DNA of 6,783 nucleotides from Pseudomonadota bacterium (GCA_027490595.1 JAIXXU010000067.1:1-6783); one strand, 5' to 3'. Shown: positions 1-6,783, counted from the first letter of the stretch. Made by a program: numbers and translations. The notes: generated by a model from the letters alone, not told the origin.

Positions 1-974
1 AGATGAAGCAAGTTCTCGAGCAAAATGGTTTGCCTTCAGATTTAGTATATCTTTCTATGATTGAATCTGGTTTTAGCCCTGTGGCTCTGAGTCATGCGGG
101 TGCTGTGGGTACTTGGCAATTTATGCCAGCTACTGCCCGTTCTTATGGTTTGAAAATCAATGATTGGGTGGATGAAAGACGGGATGCTGTTCGTTCAACG
201 GAAGCGGCTTCGCGCTATCTATCTGATTTGTATTCACAATTTGGAAGTTGGCACTTGGCCGCCGCCGGTTACAATGGGGGTCCTGGTCTAATGACGCGAA
301 CTTTGCGTCACTACGGAGAAAACTCATCTTTTTTTGAACTAACTTCTAGAAGAGCCATAAATGAGGAAACAGCAAATTACGTTCCTAAAATTCTTGCTTC
401 CATGATTGTTGCAAAAAATCCTGGGTTGTTTGGCTTTTCAGAAGTAGTCAAAGTGCCGGCTTTGCAAACCAAGACAATTTCTCTAAACAGATCACTATCT
501 TTGTCTGATATCTCTAAAGTTGCTCGTGTGGAAGAAAAAATTTTGAGAGAGCTTAATCCCCAGTTAAGGTTAGGCCTCACGCCGCCACCTTGGGCTGTGA
601 CTGGTGGGCATTTTCAACTTGTTGTCCCTGCGAACAAACAAGAACAAGTAATCGCGTCTTTGCCCAGTATTCCTGACGCTCCTAGAGAAAAAGTTCTTTT
701 GGCTCGCGTAAAACGCAAAGAAAAAATATCTAAGTTTGCTTCACATTATAATGTAACACTAGCTTCACTTCTAAAAGCAAACCATGGATTAAGCTCAGGC
801 TCTTCTCTACAAAAGGGGCAAGTTATTCAAATTCCTGTGGCGCTTGGCACAGGAATGTATGATAAGTTTTTGGTAAAGCCAAAGTTAGCTCGCCACAAGT
901 ATATTTCTCGCCATAATAATTACGTTGGAATAAAAACTCATCATCGAAGAACGCGTATTGCATTTCGCGATTGA
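1..974 (+). CDS. mltD: MltD-like membrane-bound/periplasmic lytic transglycosylase with LysM domain (5' end missing)
   Basis: This is the C-terminal part of a family 1 (GH23) lytic transglycosylase, which cuts the MurNAc-GlcNAc bond of peptidoglycan in the periplasm and leaves 1,6-anhydroMurNAc ends. The reading frame is open to the window edge. The first visible Met (base 3) lies inside the conserved catalytic domain, so the true start and the signal peptide are upstream. Counting from that Met, the catalytic Glu is residue 21 in MIESGFSP, followed by GTWQFMPATARSYGL (35-49) and AAAGYNGGPG (86-95), the usual AYN motif with Gly in place of one Ala. Residues about 148-220 match the linker typical of MltD proteins (NPQLRLGLTPP). 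A LysM peptidoglycan-binding domain covers about 229-279. A basic, His/Arg/Lys-rich tail of about 43 residues ends the protein. sodC follows after 65 nt on the same strand. The family is certain; assignment to MltD rather than a sister group is likely. Confidence 0.9.
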   Translation, partial: MKQVLEQNGLPSDLVYLSMIESGFSPVALSHAGAVGTWQFMPATARSYGLKINDWVDERRDAVRSTEAASRYLSDLYSQFGSWHLAAAGYNGGPGLMTRTLRHYGENSSFFELTSRRAINEETANYVPKILASMIVAKNPGLFGFSEVVKVPALQTKTISLNRSLSLSDISKVARVEEKILRELNPQLRLGLTPPPWAVTGGHFQLVVPANKQEQVIASLPSIPDAPREKVLLARVKRKEKISKFASHYNVTLASLLKANHGLSSGSSLQKGQVIQIPVALGTGMYDKFLVKPKLARHKYISRHNNYVGIKTHHRRTRIAFRD

Positions 975-1029
975 TGGTAAATTGTTCAAGTTTACTTCAT
1001 ATATCTTTCATGATAGCCTCGCTATTGTT

Positions 1030-1034
1030 GGAGG
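1030..1034 (+). promoter_or_regulatory. sodC ribosome binding site
   Basis: GGAGG lies 5 nt upstream of the ATG at 1040. It decides the start of sodC: the same frame is open back to an ATG at 971, but that start has no comparable site and would put 23 unconserved residues ahead of a good signal peptide. Confidence 0.85.
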
Positions 1035-1039
1035 ATATT

Positions 1040-1588
1040 ATGAGAAAATTTATTATTCCTATGTCTGTTTTTTTTATTTCTTTTTCAGCTTACGCCGCAG
1101 CACCAGATCTTGTGGTAGAGCTTTCGACTCACAAAGCGACTGGTCCTGATAGTCCCCATGGTCGTCTCCGCTTCAAAGATCTTGGAAATCATAAAATTCA
1201 TATTTTTGGAACAGTTCAAGGTTTAGCTCCAGGAAAACATGGGATGCATATCCATTCTGTCGGAGACTGTGGCGACCCCATGGATGGATTCCATAAATCT
1301 GGTCCTCATTTCAGTTCCGTGGCTCCTACGCAGTTAGCAAAGCCTCGTCACGGTTCTTTGGGGGGGTTAAATAGTCATACCGGTGATTTGGGTAATATCC
1401 TCGCAGATCAAAAAGGCCTTGCTAGGGTTGATATGATGACTGATAAATTTTCTGTCAGTCATGAAAGTCCAAGAAGCATTATTGGCAAGGCGCTTATAGT
1501 TCATGCGGGCGAAGATGATGAAAGAACGGATCCCGCAGGAAATTCTGGAGAAAGAATTTTGTGTGGTGTGATTCATCAAGAAAAATAA
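1040..1588 (+). CDS. sodC: Periplasmic Cu/Zn superoxide dismutase
   Basis: SodC converts superoxide to hydrogen peroxide and oxygen in the periplasm. The 182-residue product starts with a signal peptide (charged MRK, hydrophobic core, likely cleavage after AYA at about residue 19). All metal ligands are visible: Cu ligands His70 and His72 (GMHIHSVGDC), bridging His90 (GPHF), Zn ligands His104, His113 and Asp116 (HTGDLGN), and Cu ligand His155 (VHAGEDD). Cys77 and Cys175 form the expected disulfide pair, and Arg172 is the active-site arginine (GNSGERILCGVI). The loop between His90 and His104 is about six residues longer than in the human enzyme. There is no lipobox Cys, so the protein should be soluble. 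The gene lies 65 nt after the transglycosylase gene and may be co-transcribed with it; I see no convincing promoter or terminator in the gap. A run of seven G lies inside the gene at 1360-1366. An active enzyme is expected. Confidence 0.95.
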   Translation: MRKFIIPMSVFFISFSAYAAAPDLVVELSTHKATGPDSPHGRLRFKDLGNHKIHIFGTVQGLAPGKHGMHIHSVGDCGDPMDGFHKSGPHFSSVAPTQLAKPRHGSLGGLNSHTGDLGNILADQKGLARVDMMTDKFSVSHESPRSIIGKALIVHAGEDDERTDPAGNSGERILCGVIHQEK

Positions 1589-1608
1589 ATCTTTTTATAA
1601 CGATTTAT
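1585..1608. terminator. Weak inverted repeat between convergent sodC and ileS, possible terminator
   Basis: ATAAATC (1585-1591) and GATTTAT (1602-1608) form a perfect 7-bp inverted repeat around a 10-nt loop. Read on the minus strand, the stem lies just after the ileS stop codon and is followed by a T run, which resembles an intrinsic terminator for ileS. On the plus strand no T run follows, and the stem starts within the last codons of sodC. The stem has only one G-C pair, so it would be weak. The position is suggestive but the call is tentative. Confidence 0.3.
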
Positions 1609-1611
1609 GAA

Positions 1612-4600
1612 TTACCACAGATGAATATAAACTTTTTCACCGTCGCAATTTACGCAATCAGCATAGCGAGCTGATGTTGGCTTCTCCATTTTTAGTGACG
1701 ACAGTGTTTCTTCCTCAATGTATTCTGCGTTTTGCTGAATAGCCTGAAAAAGTATTTCATCGCATTCCAAGTGCAATGAAATGCGCTCTTCCACTTGAAA
1801 ATCGGCAGTTTTTCTTGCCTTTTGAATAAGGCTCACTAATTCTCGAGCAATCCCTTCTCTTTTGAGTTCTTCTGAGAGATGAGGATTCAATGCGGCAACA
1901 AGATTGCCATCTGTGGCTACAAGTTGATCGCCGCTGGGGCGCAATTCTACAATCACATGTTGTGGTTCGCAGGTGAAACCATTCACTGTAAAAGTTTCTT
2001 TATTCAAAGCTTTTAAGGCTATTTCTTGGGAGATATCTGAAAGTGCTTTTTGCAAATCTTTAATTTTATCCCCTAATGATTTTCCTAACACTTTAAAATT
2101 AGGTTTTACAAAAATCTTGGCAAGACTGGATGGGTTTAAAGTTACACTGACTTTTTTTACATTTAATTCTTCGCATATAATTTCAGAAAGTTGCGTAACT
2201 TTGTTTCCCAAGTCTTGATTGAGAACTCCTACAGTAATTTCGGATAGGGGCTGTCTATTTTTAATTCTATGTGCCACACGAATATTTCGACCTAACTCAA
2301 CAACGCGACGTGCTAAATCAATATCTTCAAGAAGTTTTTCTTCGTCTTTCTGAATTTCTCGAGCGTCTGCAAGCAAAGTCAAATGAACGCTGCCAGCTTT
2401 ACGAAGTCTTTCTGTAAGCGCTAATTTTGAGAAGACATATTCAGATGTGAATGGGGCAAACGGAGCAAGTAGTTGACAGACACTGACAAGTACTTGGAAC
2501 AGTGTGGCGAAAGCTTGTTTATCGCCAGCCCAAAAACGTCTTCTGTTGCGACGAATGTACCAATTGTTTAAGTCATCCAAAAAATTCATAAGTGCGGGCG
2601 CAGCTTGAGCAATATGGTAAGTCGTCATGCTTTTGTTGATAAGTTTCAAAAGCTCATTGAGTTTAAGTTCGATCCAAATATCCAGAGGATTCGTACTTTT
2701 TTCTTGATTTTTTTCCGGGTCAAAATTTTCCAAAGATGCGTAAGTTGCAAAGAAAGAGTAGGCATTCCAAAGAGGGAGTAAGACTCTTCTTGTGCACTCT
2801 TTCACGCCTTCTATACTAAAACGACATTCTTCAGCCACAGTTGCAGGAGTAGACAGCAAAAAAAGACGCACAGAATCTGCACCAAACTCTTCTAGAGTTA
2901 TCATTGGATCGGGAAAGTTTTTTAAACTTTTGCTCATTTTTCTGCCGTCTTCTGCAAGAATCAAGCCGTTTACTACTACATTTTTAAATGCAGGTGTGCC
3001 TCTTAATAATGAAGAAATGAGCGTGAGTGTGTAAAACCAGCCTCGAGTTTGATCAAGTCCCTCACAAATAAAATCTGCAGGAAATAAATCTGAAAATTCA
3101 TTTTGTCTTTCAAAGGGATAATGTTGCTGAGCATAGGGCATTGATCCAGATTCAAACCAACAATCTAGTACAAAAGGAGTGCGTTTTAAAAAGGTTCCTG
3201 GGAATTTTTGTGAGGGAATTTCAATTTTATCCACAAATTCAATATGTAAATCGGTTATTTTTTCACTTGTATATTTTTGTAATTCAGCAATAGAGCCAAT
3301 ACAAATTTGTTCTTTGGTTTCAAGATTTTGCCAAATAGGAATTGGGTTGCCCCAGTATCTTGAACGACCAATGTTCCAGTCTCTAGCATTATCAAGCCAT
3401 TTTCCAAATCTTCCATGCTTGATATGATGAGGAACCCAATTGATTTGTTCATTGACTTTTTTAAGAAGCTCACGGTTTTCTTCAATTTTAACAAACCATG
3501 AGGTTACTGCACGATACATTAAGGGTACACCAGACCTATAGCAGTGAGGATAACTATGCACAAACGTCTCGTGCTTAAAAACGAAATCATGTTGTTTCAA
3601 ATAAGACATGATTATTTTGTCGCCGGATTTAAAATCCAGTCCTGTAAGCTCAGGTAAAATATCTTCTTGGAATTTTCCATTGGCGTCTAAATGATCGATA
3701 AGGGGAAGATGGTATGTTTTTGCGGCAAGAAAGTCGTCTTCACCGAAGGCTGGTGCAGTATGAACGGCTCCTGTACCCGTATCATGAAGAACATAATTAG
3801 TTCCGTAAATTTTGAAGGCATTGTTGTTAATTTTATTTTGAAATGTTTTAAAAAATGGTTCATAGGATACACCATGTAATTCCTCTCCTTCAAATTCACG
3901 GATAATTTGATATTGAGTTTCATTGTCCCAATATGCAGAAATTCTTGCTTTTAAAATGTAGAATTTTTCACTAGATTTAACGTCTAAAATTTCAGCATAG
4001 ATACCTTTGGGATCGATGGCAATGGCGACATTGGCTGGAATTGTCCATGGTGTTGTTGTCCAAATCAGTAGTGTTTTTCCTGAATGCTCTCCCAGGAGTT
4101 TTGCTTTTAATGTCACAGAGGGATCTTGCACGTCCCGGTAGTCAAGAGTTGCTTCAAAATTTGATAGAGTTGTTCCTAATGCCGTAGAATAACTTACTAC
4201 AAATTTTCCTTCATAAATTAAACCTTTGTCCCACAGTTGCTGAAAAACATGCCAAACACTTTCCATGAACGTGGGTTCCATGGTTTTGAAGTCGTTGTCC
4301 ATATCTACCCAGCGACCTAGCCGTTTCACATAGTTACGCCATTCTTGGGTATAGCGAGTTACTGAAGCTCGACAAGCTGCATTAAAGTTATCAATACCAA
4401 ACCGTTCTATGTCATGTTTTCCATTTAAATTTAATTCTTTTTGAACAAGAAGCTCCACTGGAACACCGTGACAATCCCATCCAAATCTGCGTTCAGCTCT
4501 GAAGCCCTTCATAGTAAAGTAACGCAAAAAAGCATCTTTTACAGAACCTGGTACAAAGTGTCCAAAGTGAGGAAGTCCAGTAGCAAAAGGTGGGCCATCA

Positions 4601-4734
4601 TAAAAATTATATTTTTTATCTGCTGGTCGTTGGTCAATGCTTTTTTGAAATGTATTCTCATTTTCCCATTTTTTTAAGACTTCTATTTCCATGCTTGGGA
4701 AATGCACGTTTTTTTCCGGTGTTTGAACAATCAT
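1612..4734 (-). CDS. ileS: Isoleucyl-tRNA synthetase, eukaryote-like (type 2) form
   Basis: IleRS charges tRNA-Ile with isoleucine in the cytoplasm. The product is a complete class I synthetase of 1040 residues. The HIGH motif reads HFGH (56-59) within DGPPFATGLPHFGHF, and KMSKS is at 599-603 (DGRKMSKSLKNF). The CP1 editing domain is present, with WTTTPWTIPAN from 225 and GTGAVHTAPAFGEDD at about 320-334, the latter carrying the conserved editing aspartate. The anticodon-binding helical domain follows (NNWYIRRNRRRFW). The GPPFATGLPH wording, the length and the absence of the E. coli-type four-Cys zinc end place it in the eukaryote-like type; only one CxxC pair (1027, 1030) is seen near the C-terminus. 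The catalytic-core segment reads DWNIGRSRYWGNPIP, with Gly where Ser is usual. I chose the ATG at 4734 because GAGGAG precedes it by 9 nt; the ATG at 4755 lies upstream of that site. The gene stands alone on the minus strand, converging on sodC and diverging from lepB. Confidence 0.97.
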   Translation of the reverse strand: MIVQTPEKNVHFPSMEIEVLKKWENENTFQKSIDQRPADKKYNFYDGPPFATGLPHFGHFVPGSVKDAFLRYFTMKGFRAERRFGWDCHGVPVELLVQKELNLNGKHDIERFGIDNFNAACRASVTRYTQEWRNYVKRLGRWVDMDNDFKTMEPTFMESVWHVFQQLWDKGLIYEGKFVVSYSTALGTTLSNFEATLDYRDVQDPSVTLKAKLLGEHSGKTLLIWTTTPWTIPANVAIAIDPKGIYAEILDVKSSEKFYILKARISAYWDNETQYQIIREFEGEELHGVSYEPFFKTFQNKINNNAFKIYGTNYVLHDTGTGAVHTAPAFGEDDFLAAKTYHLPLIDHLDANGKFQEDILPELTGLDFKSGDKIIMSYLKQHDFVFKHETFVHSYPHCYRSGVPLMYRAVTSWFVKIEENRELLKKVNEQINWVPHHIKHGRFGKWLDNARDWNIGRSRYWGNPIPIWQNLETKEQICIGSIAELQKYTSEKITDLHIEFVDKIEIPSQKFPGTFLKRTPFVLDCWFESGSMPYAQQHYPFERQNEFSDLFPADFICEGLDQTRGWFYTLTLISSLLRGTPAFKNVVVNGLILAEDGRKMSKSLKNFPDPMITLEEFGADSVRLFLLSTPATVAEECRFSIEGVKECTRRVLLPLWNAYSFFATYASLENFDPEKNQEKSTNPLDIWIELKLNELLKLINKSMTTYHIAQAAPALMNFLDDLNNWYIRRNRRRFWAGDKQAFATLFQVLVSVCQLLAPFAPFTSEYVFSKLALTERLRKAGSVHLTLLADAREIQKDEEKLLEDIDLARRVVELGRNIRVAHRIKNRQPLSEITVGVLNQDLGNKVTQLSEIICEELNVKKVSVTLNPSSLAKIFVKPNFKVLGKSLGDKIKDLQKALSDISQEIALKALNKETFTVNGFTCEPQHVIVELRPSGDQLVATDGNLVAALNPHLSEELKREGIARELVSLIQKARKTADFQVEERISLHLECDEILFQAIQQNAEYIEEETLSSLKMEKPTSARYADCVNCDGEKVYIHLW

Positions 4735-4763
4735 TGAACATATCTCCTCATGCATACTAAAAT
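4734..4763 (+). promoter_or_regulatory. Candidate sigma-70-type promoter for the lepB-hemH-uvrB cluster
   Basis: TTGAAC (4734-4739) resembles a -35 box with 4 of 6 consensus bases. TAAAAT (4758-4763) resembles a -10 box with 5 of 6 bases, and the spacer is 18 bp. Transcription would begin near 4770 and give a leader of about 65 nt before the lepB start. This is the only short region between the divergent ileS and lepB genes, so a promoter for each direction is expected here. I could not pick a convincing one for ileS. In AT-rich DNA such matches arise easily by chance. Confidence 0.35.
4744..4749 (-). promoter_or_regulatory. ileS ribosome binding site
   Basis: On the minus strand this reads GAGGAG, 9 nt before the ATG at 4734. 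It would fall inside the coding region if the in-frame ATG at 4755 were used, so it supports the shorter protein. Confidence 0.75.
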
Positions 4764-4823
4764 CAAATATGACCTTGTGTGGGTTCTAAAAAACGTTCCC
4801 AAATCAATCTGCAAAGCTATCAC

Positions 4824-4829
4824 AAGGAG
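4824..4829 (+). promoter_or_regulatory. lepB ribosome binding site, marks a TTG start
   Basis: AAGGAG lies 6 nt before a TTG at 4836. The alternative in-frame GTG at 4779 has no such site. The site therefore decides a non-ATG start for the signal-peptidase-like gene. Confidence 0.7.
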
Positions 4830-4835
4830 CTTCAT

Positions 4836-5408
4836 TTGAAAAAGTTCTTTTCAACTCATTTTTTCATGATAACTCTATTCTTACTATTGTTGGTATTTTC
4901 AAAGTGTTTTATCTTTGGGGTATTTCTTGTTCCCTTTTCTTACATGGAGCCAGCGTTGCAAGCTGGTGACAGGGTTGCTATTAATCGTCTGGCGTTTGGC
5001 TTCAAAAACCTTTGGCAAGAGAAGCTATTTATATCTTGGTCTTCTCCTCGTCGTGGGGACATAGTTCTGATGGCAACTCCTATTATCAATAAGCTGACTT
5101 TAAAACGCATTATTGGGCTTCCTGATGATGAAGTAGCAATTCATCATAATCAAGTGATGGTCAATGGAAAGGTTTTTTTAGCTAAGTTTCAGTCTTGGGA
5201 TGAACGCAGAGTTAGAGTTCCGCCGGGAAAATATTATGTTCTTGATGATAATTCTGAAGAAGCTTCTGATAGTAGAGTCTTTGGATTTGTGGACAAAGAA
5301 GCCCTTTTGGGGCAAGTGAAAGGAGTTGTTTTTTCAACTACCGGCCATGGTTGGCTGGATTTTCGTCATCAAAGATGGTTCAAGCCTCTCATAAACCCTT
5401 TAAAATGA
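4836..5408 (+). CDS. lepB: Signal peptidase I (S26) family protein lacking the catalytic serine
   Basis: The fold is that of type I signal peptidase, which normally cleaves signal peptides at the outer face of the inner membrane. From the TTG start the product has 190 residues, with one N-terminal membrane segment at about 9-32. The serine box reads VPFSYMEPALQAGDRV. Aligned with the E. coli box (PSGSMMPTL, nucleophile Ser90), the nucleophile is Tyr36, and the oxyanion-hole serine (Ser88 in E. coli) is Phe34. The general-base lysine survives as Lys90 in LKRIIGLPDDEV. The GDNR box reads LDDNSEEASDSRVFGFV, so its Gly and Arg are lost while SDSR is kept. With several boxes changed and the frame intact, this looks like a diverged paralog, probably unable to cleave by the Ser/Lys mechanism, rather than a decayed gene. 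A true signal peptidase would have to lie elsewhere. hemH follows after 13 nt. Family membership is sure; inactivity is inferred. Confidence 0.88.
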   Translation: MKKFFSTHFFMITLFLLLLVFSKCFIFGVFLVPFSYMEPALQAGDRVAINRLAFGFKNLWQEKLFISWSSPRRGDIVLMATPIINKLTLKRIIGLPDDEVAIHHNQVMVNGKVFLAKFQSWDERRVRVPPGKYYVLDDNSEEASDSRVFGFVDKEALLGQVKGVVFSTTGHGWLDFRHQRWFKPLINPLK

Positions 5409-5421
5409 AGAAAGATTTTTT

Positions 5422-6474
5422 ATGAATGAAAGAAAGCCTGATAAAAAAATTGGATTGCTTCTTGTTAATTTAGGCACTCCAAATTCCTATGAAGTTTCTC
5501 AAGTAAGATCTTATTTAAAACAGTTCTTATGGGATAAAAGAGTTATTGACATTCCAAGGGTATTTCGTTTTTTACTTCTTTATTTGATAATTTTACCTTT
5601 TCGGGCACCAAAATCAGCTAAATTATATAAGTCAATTTGGACTCATGAAGGTTCGCCTCTGGCAGTATTTACAGCAAATTTATCACGTAAAATTTCTTCA
5701 CTTCTTCCGTCACATTTTATTGTTGAACATGCTATGCGCTATCAAAACCCCTCAATTCCTTGGGCTTTAAAAAAACTTTCTGATGCCAATATAGAAAAGC
5801 TTATTGTCTTGCCTTTATTCCCTCAATACTCTAGTGCAGCAAATGGTAGTGTATTAGAAGAGGTTTATTCAGAGGTTTCAAAGAAATGGAATATTTGGCC
5901 TGTAACAACGCTTAATTTATTTTATGATAATCCATTATTTATAAATTGTTTTGCTGCACGTATAAAAAAAACAATGTGTGAAATGAACGCTGACTATGTG
6001 CTGTTTAGTTACCACGGATTGCCTGAAAGGCATGTAAAAAAATCTGATTTATGTCAAGAAAAACCTATGTGTTTGAAAGATAAATCATGTTGTGATGTCA
6101 TCAAAGAACAAAATTCTTTTTGTTACCGTGCTCATTGTTTTCAAACAACAAGATTGCTGGCACAAAGTTTGAATCTTGTCGATGGGACTTATCAAACTAG
6201 TTTTCAGTCACGACTTGGACGTTCTAAATGGATCGAGCCTTATACAGACAAACTTCTTCCTGAACTTGCCAAAAAAGGTTTCAAACGAATTGCTGTTACC
6301 TGCCCTGCTTGTGTTGCAGATTGCTTAGAAACTCTGGAAGAAATTGCAAATGAAGCCAAGAACATTTGGCTGGAATTGGGTGGAGAGGATCTTCGTTTGG
6401 TGCCATCGTTAAATGATGATGATGATTGGGCCAACGCCATTATAGAAATGGTTAAAACCAATGACTTTGTTTGA
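5422..6474 (+). CDS. hemH: Ferrochelatase with internal cysteine-rich insert (probable [2Fe-2S] type)
   Basis: Ferrochelatase inserts ferrous iron into protoporphyrin IX, the last step of protoheme synthesis. The 350-residue product is full length. It opens with [10 protein letters not shown] (11-20) and has the hydrophobic lip segment (about 47-60) before [13 protein letters not shown] and GSPL. The metal-site His198 lies in SYHGLPERH, and the conserved Glu303 in DCLETLEEI. Between the SYHGLPERH motif and the following helix are six cysteines: 211, 217, 223, 224, 234 and 239. Bdellovibrio-type ferrochelatases hold a [2Fe-2S] cluster with four cysteines in an internal segment of about this size, so a cluster is likely here; which four bind is not visible. 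A further CPAC (294-297) and Cys301 lie near the active site. The start at 5422 has only a weak purine-rich upstream stretch, but it fits the family length. lepB ends 13 nt earlier and uvrB overlaps the end, which suggests co-transcription. Confidence 0.97.
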   Translation: MNERKPDKKIGLLLVNLGTPNSYEVSQVRSYLKQFLWDKRVIDIPRVFRFLLLYLIILPFRAPKSAKLYKSIWTHEGSPLAVFTANLSRKISSLLPSHFIVEHAMRYQNPSIPWALKKLSDANIEKLIVLPLFPQYSSAANGSVLEEVYSEVSKKWNIWPVTTLNLFYDNPLFINCFAARIKKTMCEMNADYVLFSYHGLPERHVKKSDLCQEKPMCLKDKSCCDVIKEQNSFCYRAHCFQTTRLLAQSLNLVDGTYQTSFQSRLGRSKWIEPYTDKLLPELAKKGFKRIAVTCPACVADCLETLEEIANEAKNIWLELGGEDLRLVPSLNDDDDWANAIIEMVKTNDFV

Positions 6475-6783
6475 GACAAACTGGGAAGTCTCTCCCATGG
6501 GAGATCAACCTCATGCAATATCTAAGCTAGTAGAAGGTTTAAGCCAGGGGCTTTCAGAGCAAGTTCTTCTTGGTGTGACAGGTTCTGGAAAAACATTTAC
6601 GATGGCAAATATCATTGCTCGTACCAATCGACCTGCTTTAATAGTAGCTCACAACAAAACACTTGCAGCTCAACTTTTTCAAGAATTTAAAGCTCTTTTT
6701 CCCAATAGCTCTGTTGAATATTTTATTAGTTATTATGATTATTATCAGCCAGAGGCCTATGTTCCCAGCACAGATACCTTTAT
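6461..6783 (+). CDS. uvrB: UvrABC excision nuclease subunit B (3' end missing)
   Basis: UvrB receives DNA from UvrA at a lesion, opens the helix with its ATPase and positions UvrC for the two incisions of nucleotide-excision repair. Only the first 107 residues are in the window, out of roughly 670 usual for the family. They match the conserved N-terminus: GDQPHAI (14-20), Walker A GVTGSGKT (38-45), HNKTLAAQL (64-72) and the start of the tyrosine-rich beta-hairpin [12 protein letters not shown] (91-102), which holds the damaged strand. The ATG at 6461 gives an N-terminus of the usual length. It overlaps the last 14 nt of hemH in another frame, so translation may be coupled. The next in-frame ATG (6497) would remove residues just before the GDQP motif and is less likely. 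No promoter is seen, so the gene is probably read from the upstream cluster. Confidence 0.96.
   Translation, partial: MTLFETNWEVSPMGDQPHAISKLVEGLSQGLSEQVLLGVTGSGKTFTMANIIARTNRPALIVAHNKTLAAQLFQEFKALFPNSSVEYFISYYDYYQPEAYVPSTDTF

Noticed and set aside
1013..1025. ATAGC-CTC-GCTAT hairpin between the transglycosylase gene and sodC as a terminator
   Set aside because: The stem is 5 bp with a 3-nt loop and no T run follows. It lies just before the sodC ribosome binding site, so at most it might modulate translation.
971..1039. An upstream ATG at 971 as the sodC start, giving 23 extra residues
   Set aside because: The GGAGG at 1030-1034 and the clean signal peptide both point to 1040; the extra residues resemble no known SodC leader.
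1973..2218. Plus-strand open frames inside ileS (this one, and others near 2792, 3179, 3691 and 4441)
   Set aside because: They are antisense shadows of a complete, conserved synthetase gene.
4779..4835. A GTG at 4779 as the lepB start
   Set aside because: No ribosome binding site precedes it, whereas AAGGAG at 4824-4829 is ideally placed for the TTG at 4836.
5405..5425. A six-codon reading frame (ATG at 5405, stop overlapping the hemH ATG) as a leader peptide
   Set aside because: It is very short, starts within the lepB stop region and shows no leader-peptide features; chance is the simpler explanation.
6416..6427. GATGAT tandem run near the end of hemH as a variable repeat
   Set aside because: It is only four units, codes for a short Asp run in the C-terminal region, and stays in frame on gain or loss of a unit.
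6240..6518. Minus-strand open frame across the end of hemH and the start of uvrB
   Set aside because: It lies opposite two well-conserved genes and its translation resembles no protein family I know.

Overview
The window is an AT-rich, densely coded stretch of a Gram-negative bacterial chromosome. The Gram-negative assignment rests on a periplasmic Cu/Zn superoxide dismutase with a signal peptide and on an MltD-like lytic transglycosylase. The isoleucyl-tRNA synthetase is of the eukaryote-like (type 2) form. The ferrochelatase carries an internal cysteine-rich insert of the kind described for [2Fe-2S] ferrochelatases such as that of Bdellovibrio bacteriovorus. Together these fit a Bdellovibrio-like or other proteobacterial relative, but the sequence alone does not settle the lineage. 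I see no mobile elements, CRISPR arrays, tRNAs or rRNAs.

Layout: (1) 1-1588, plus strand: the 3' part of an MltD-like transglycosylase gene with a LysM domain, then sodC, 65 nt downstream. (2) 1612-4734, minus strand: complete ileS, converging on sodC with a 23-nt gap that holds a small inverted repeat. (3) 4735-4835: a short divergent intergenic region with the ribosome binding sites of ileS and lepB and a candidate promoter. (4) 4836-6783, plus strand: a tight cluster of a lepB-like gene, hemH and the 5' end of uvrB. The gap between lepB and hemH is 13 nt, and hemH overlaps uvrB by 14 nt.

The first two products act in the envelope: one remodels peptidoglycan and the other removes periplasmic superoxide. 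The plus-strand cluster joins a signal-peptidase-like membrane protein, the last step of protoheme synthesis and nucleotide-excision repair. These have no obvious shared pathway, so the grouping looks like a mixed housekeeping operon.

I found no wholly new system. The best leads are the lepB-like product, in which tyrosine replaces the catalytic serine and two other conserved boxes are altered, so it is probably a pseudoenzyme or a diverged paralog, and the cysteine-rich insert of the ferrochelatase. Several starts were revised from ribosome-binding-site evidence: sodC at 1040, ileS at 4734, lepB at a TTG at 4836, and uvrB at 6461 inside the end of hemH.
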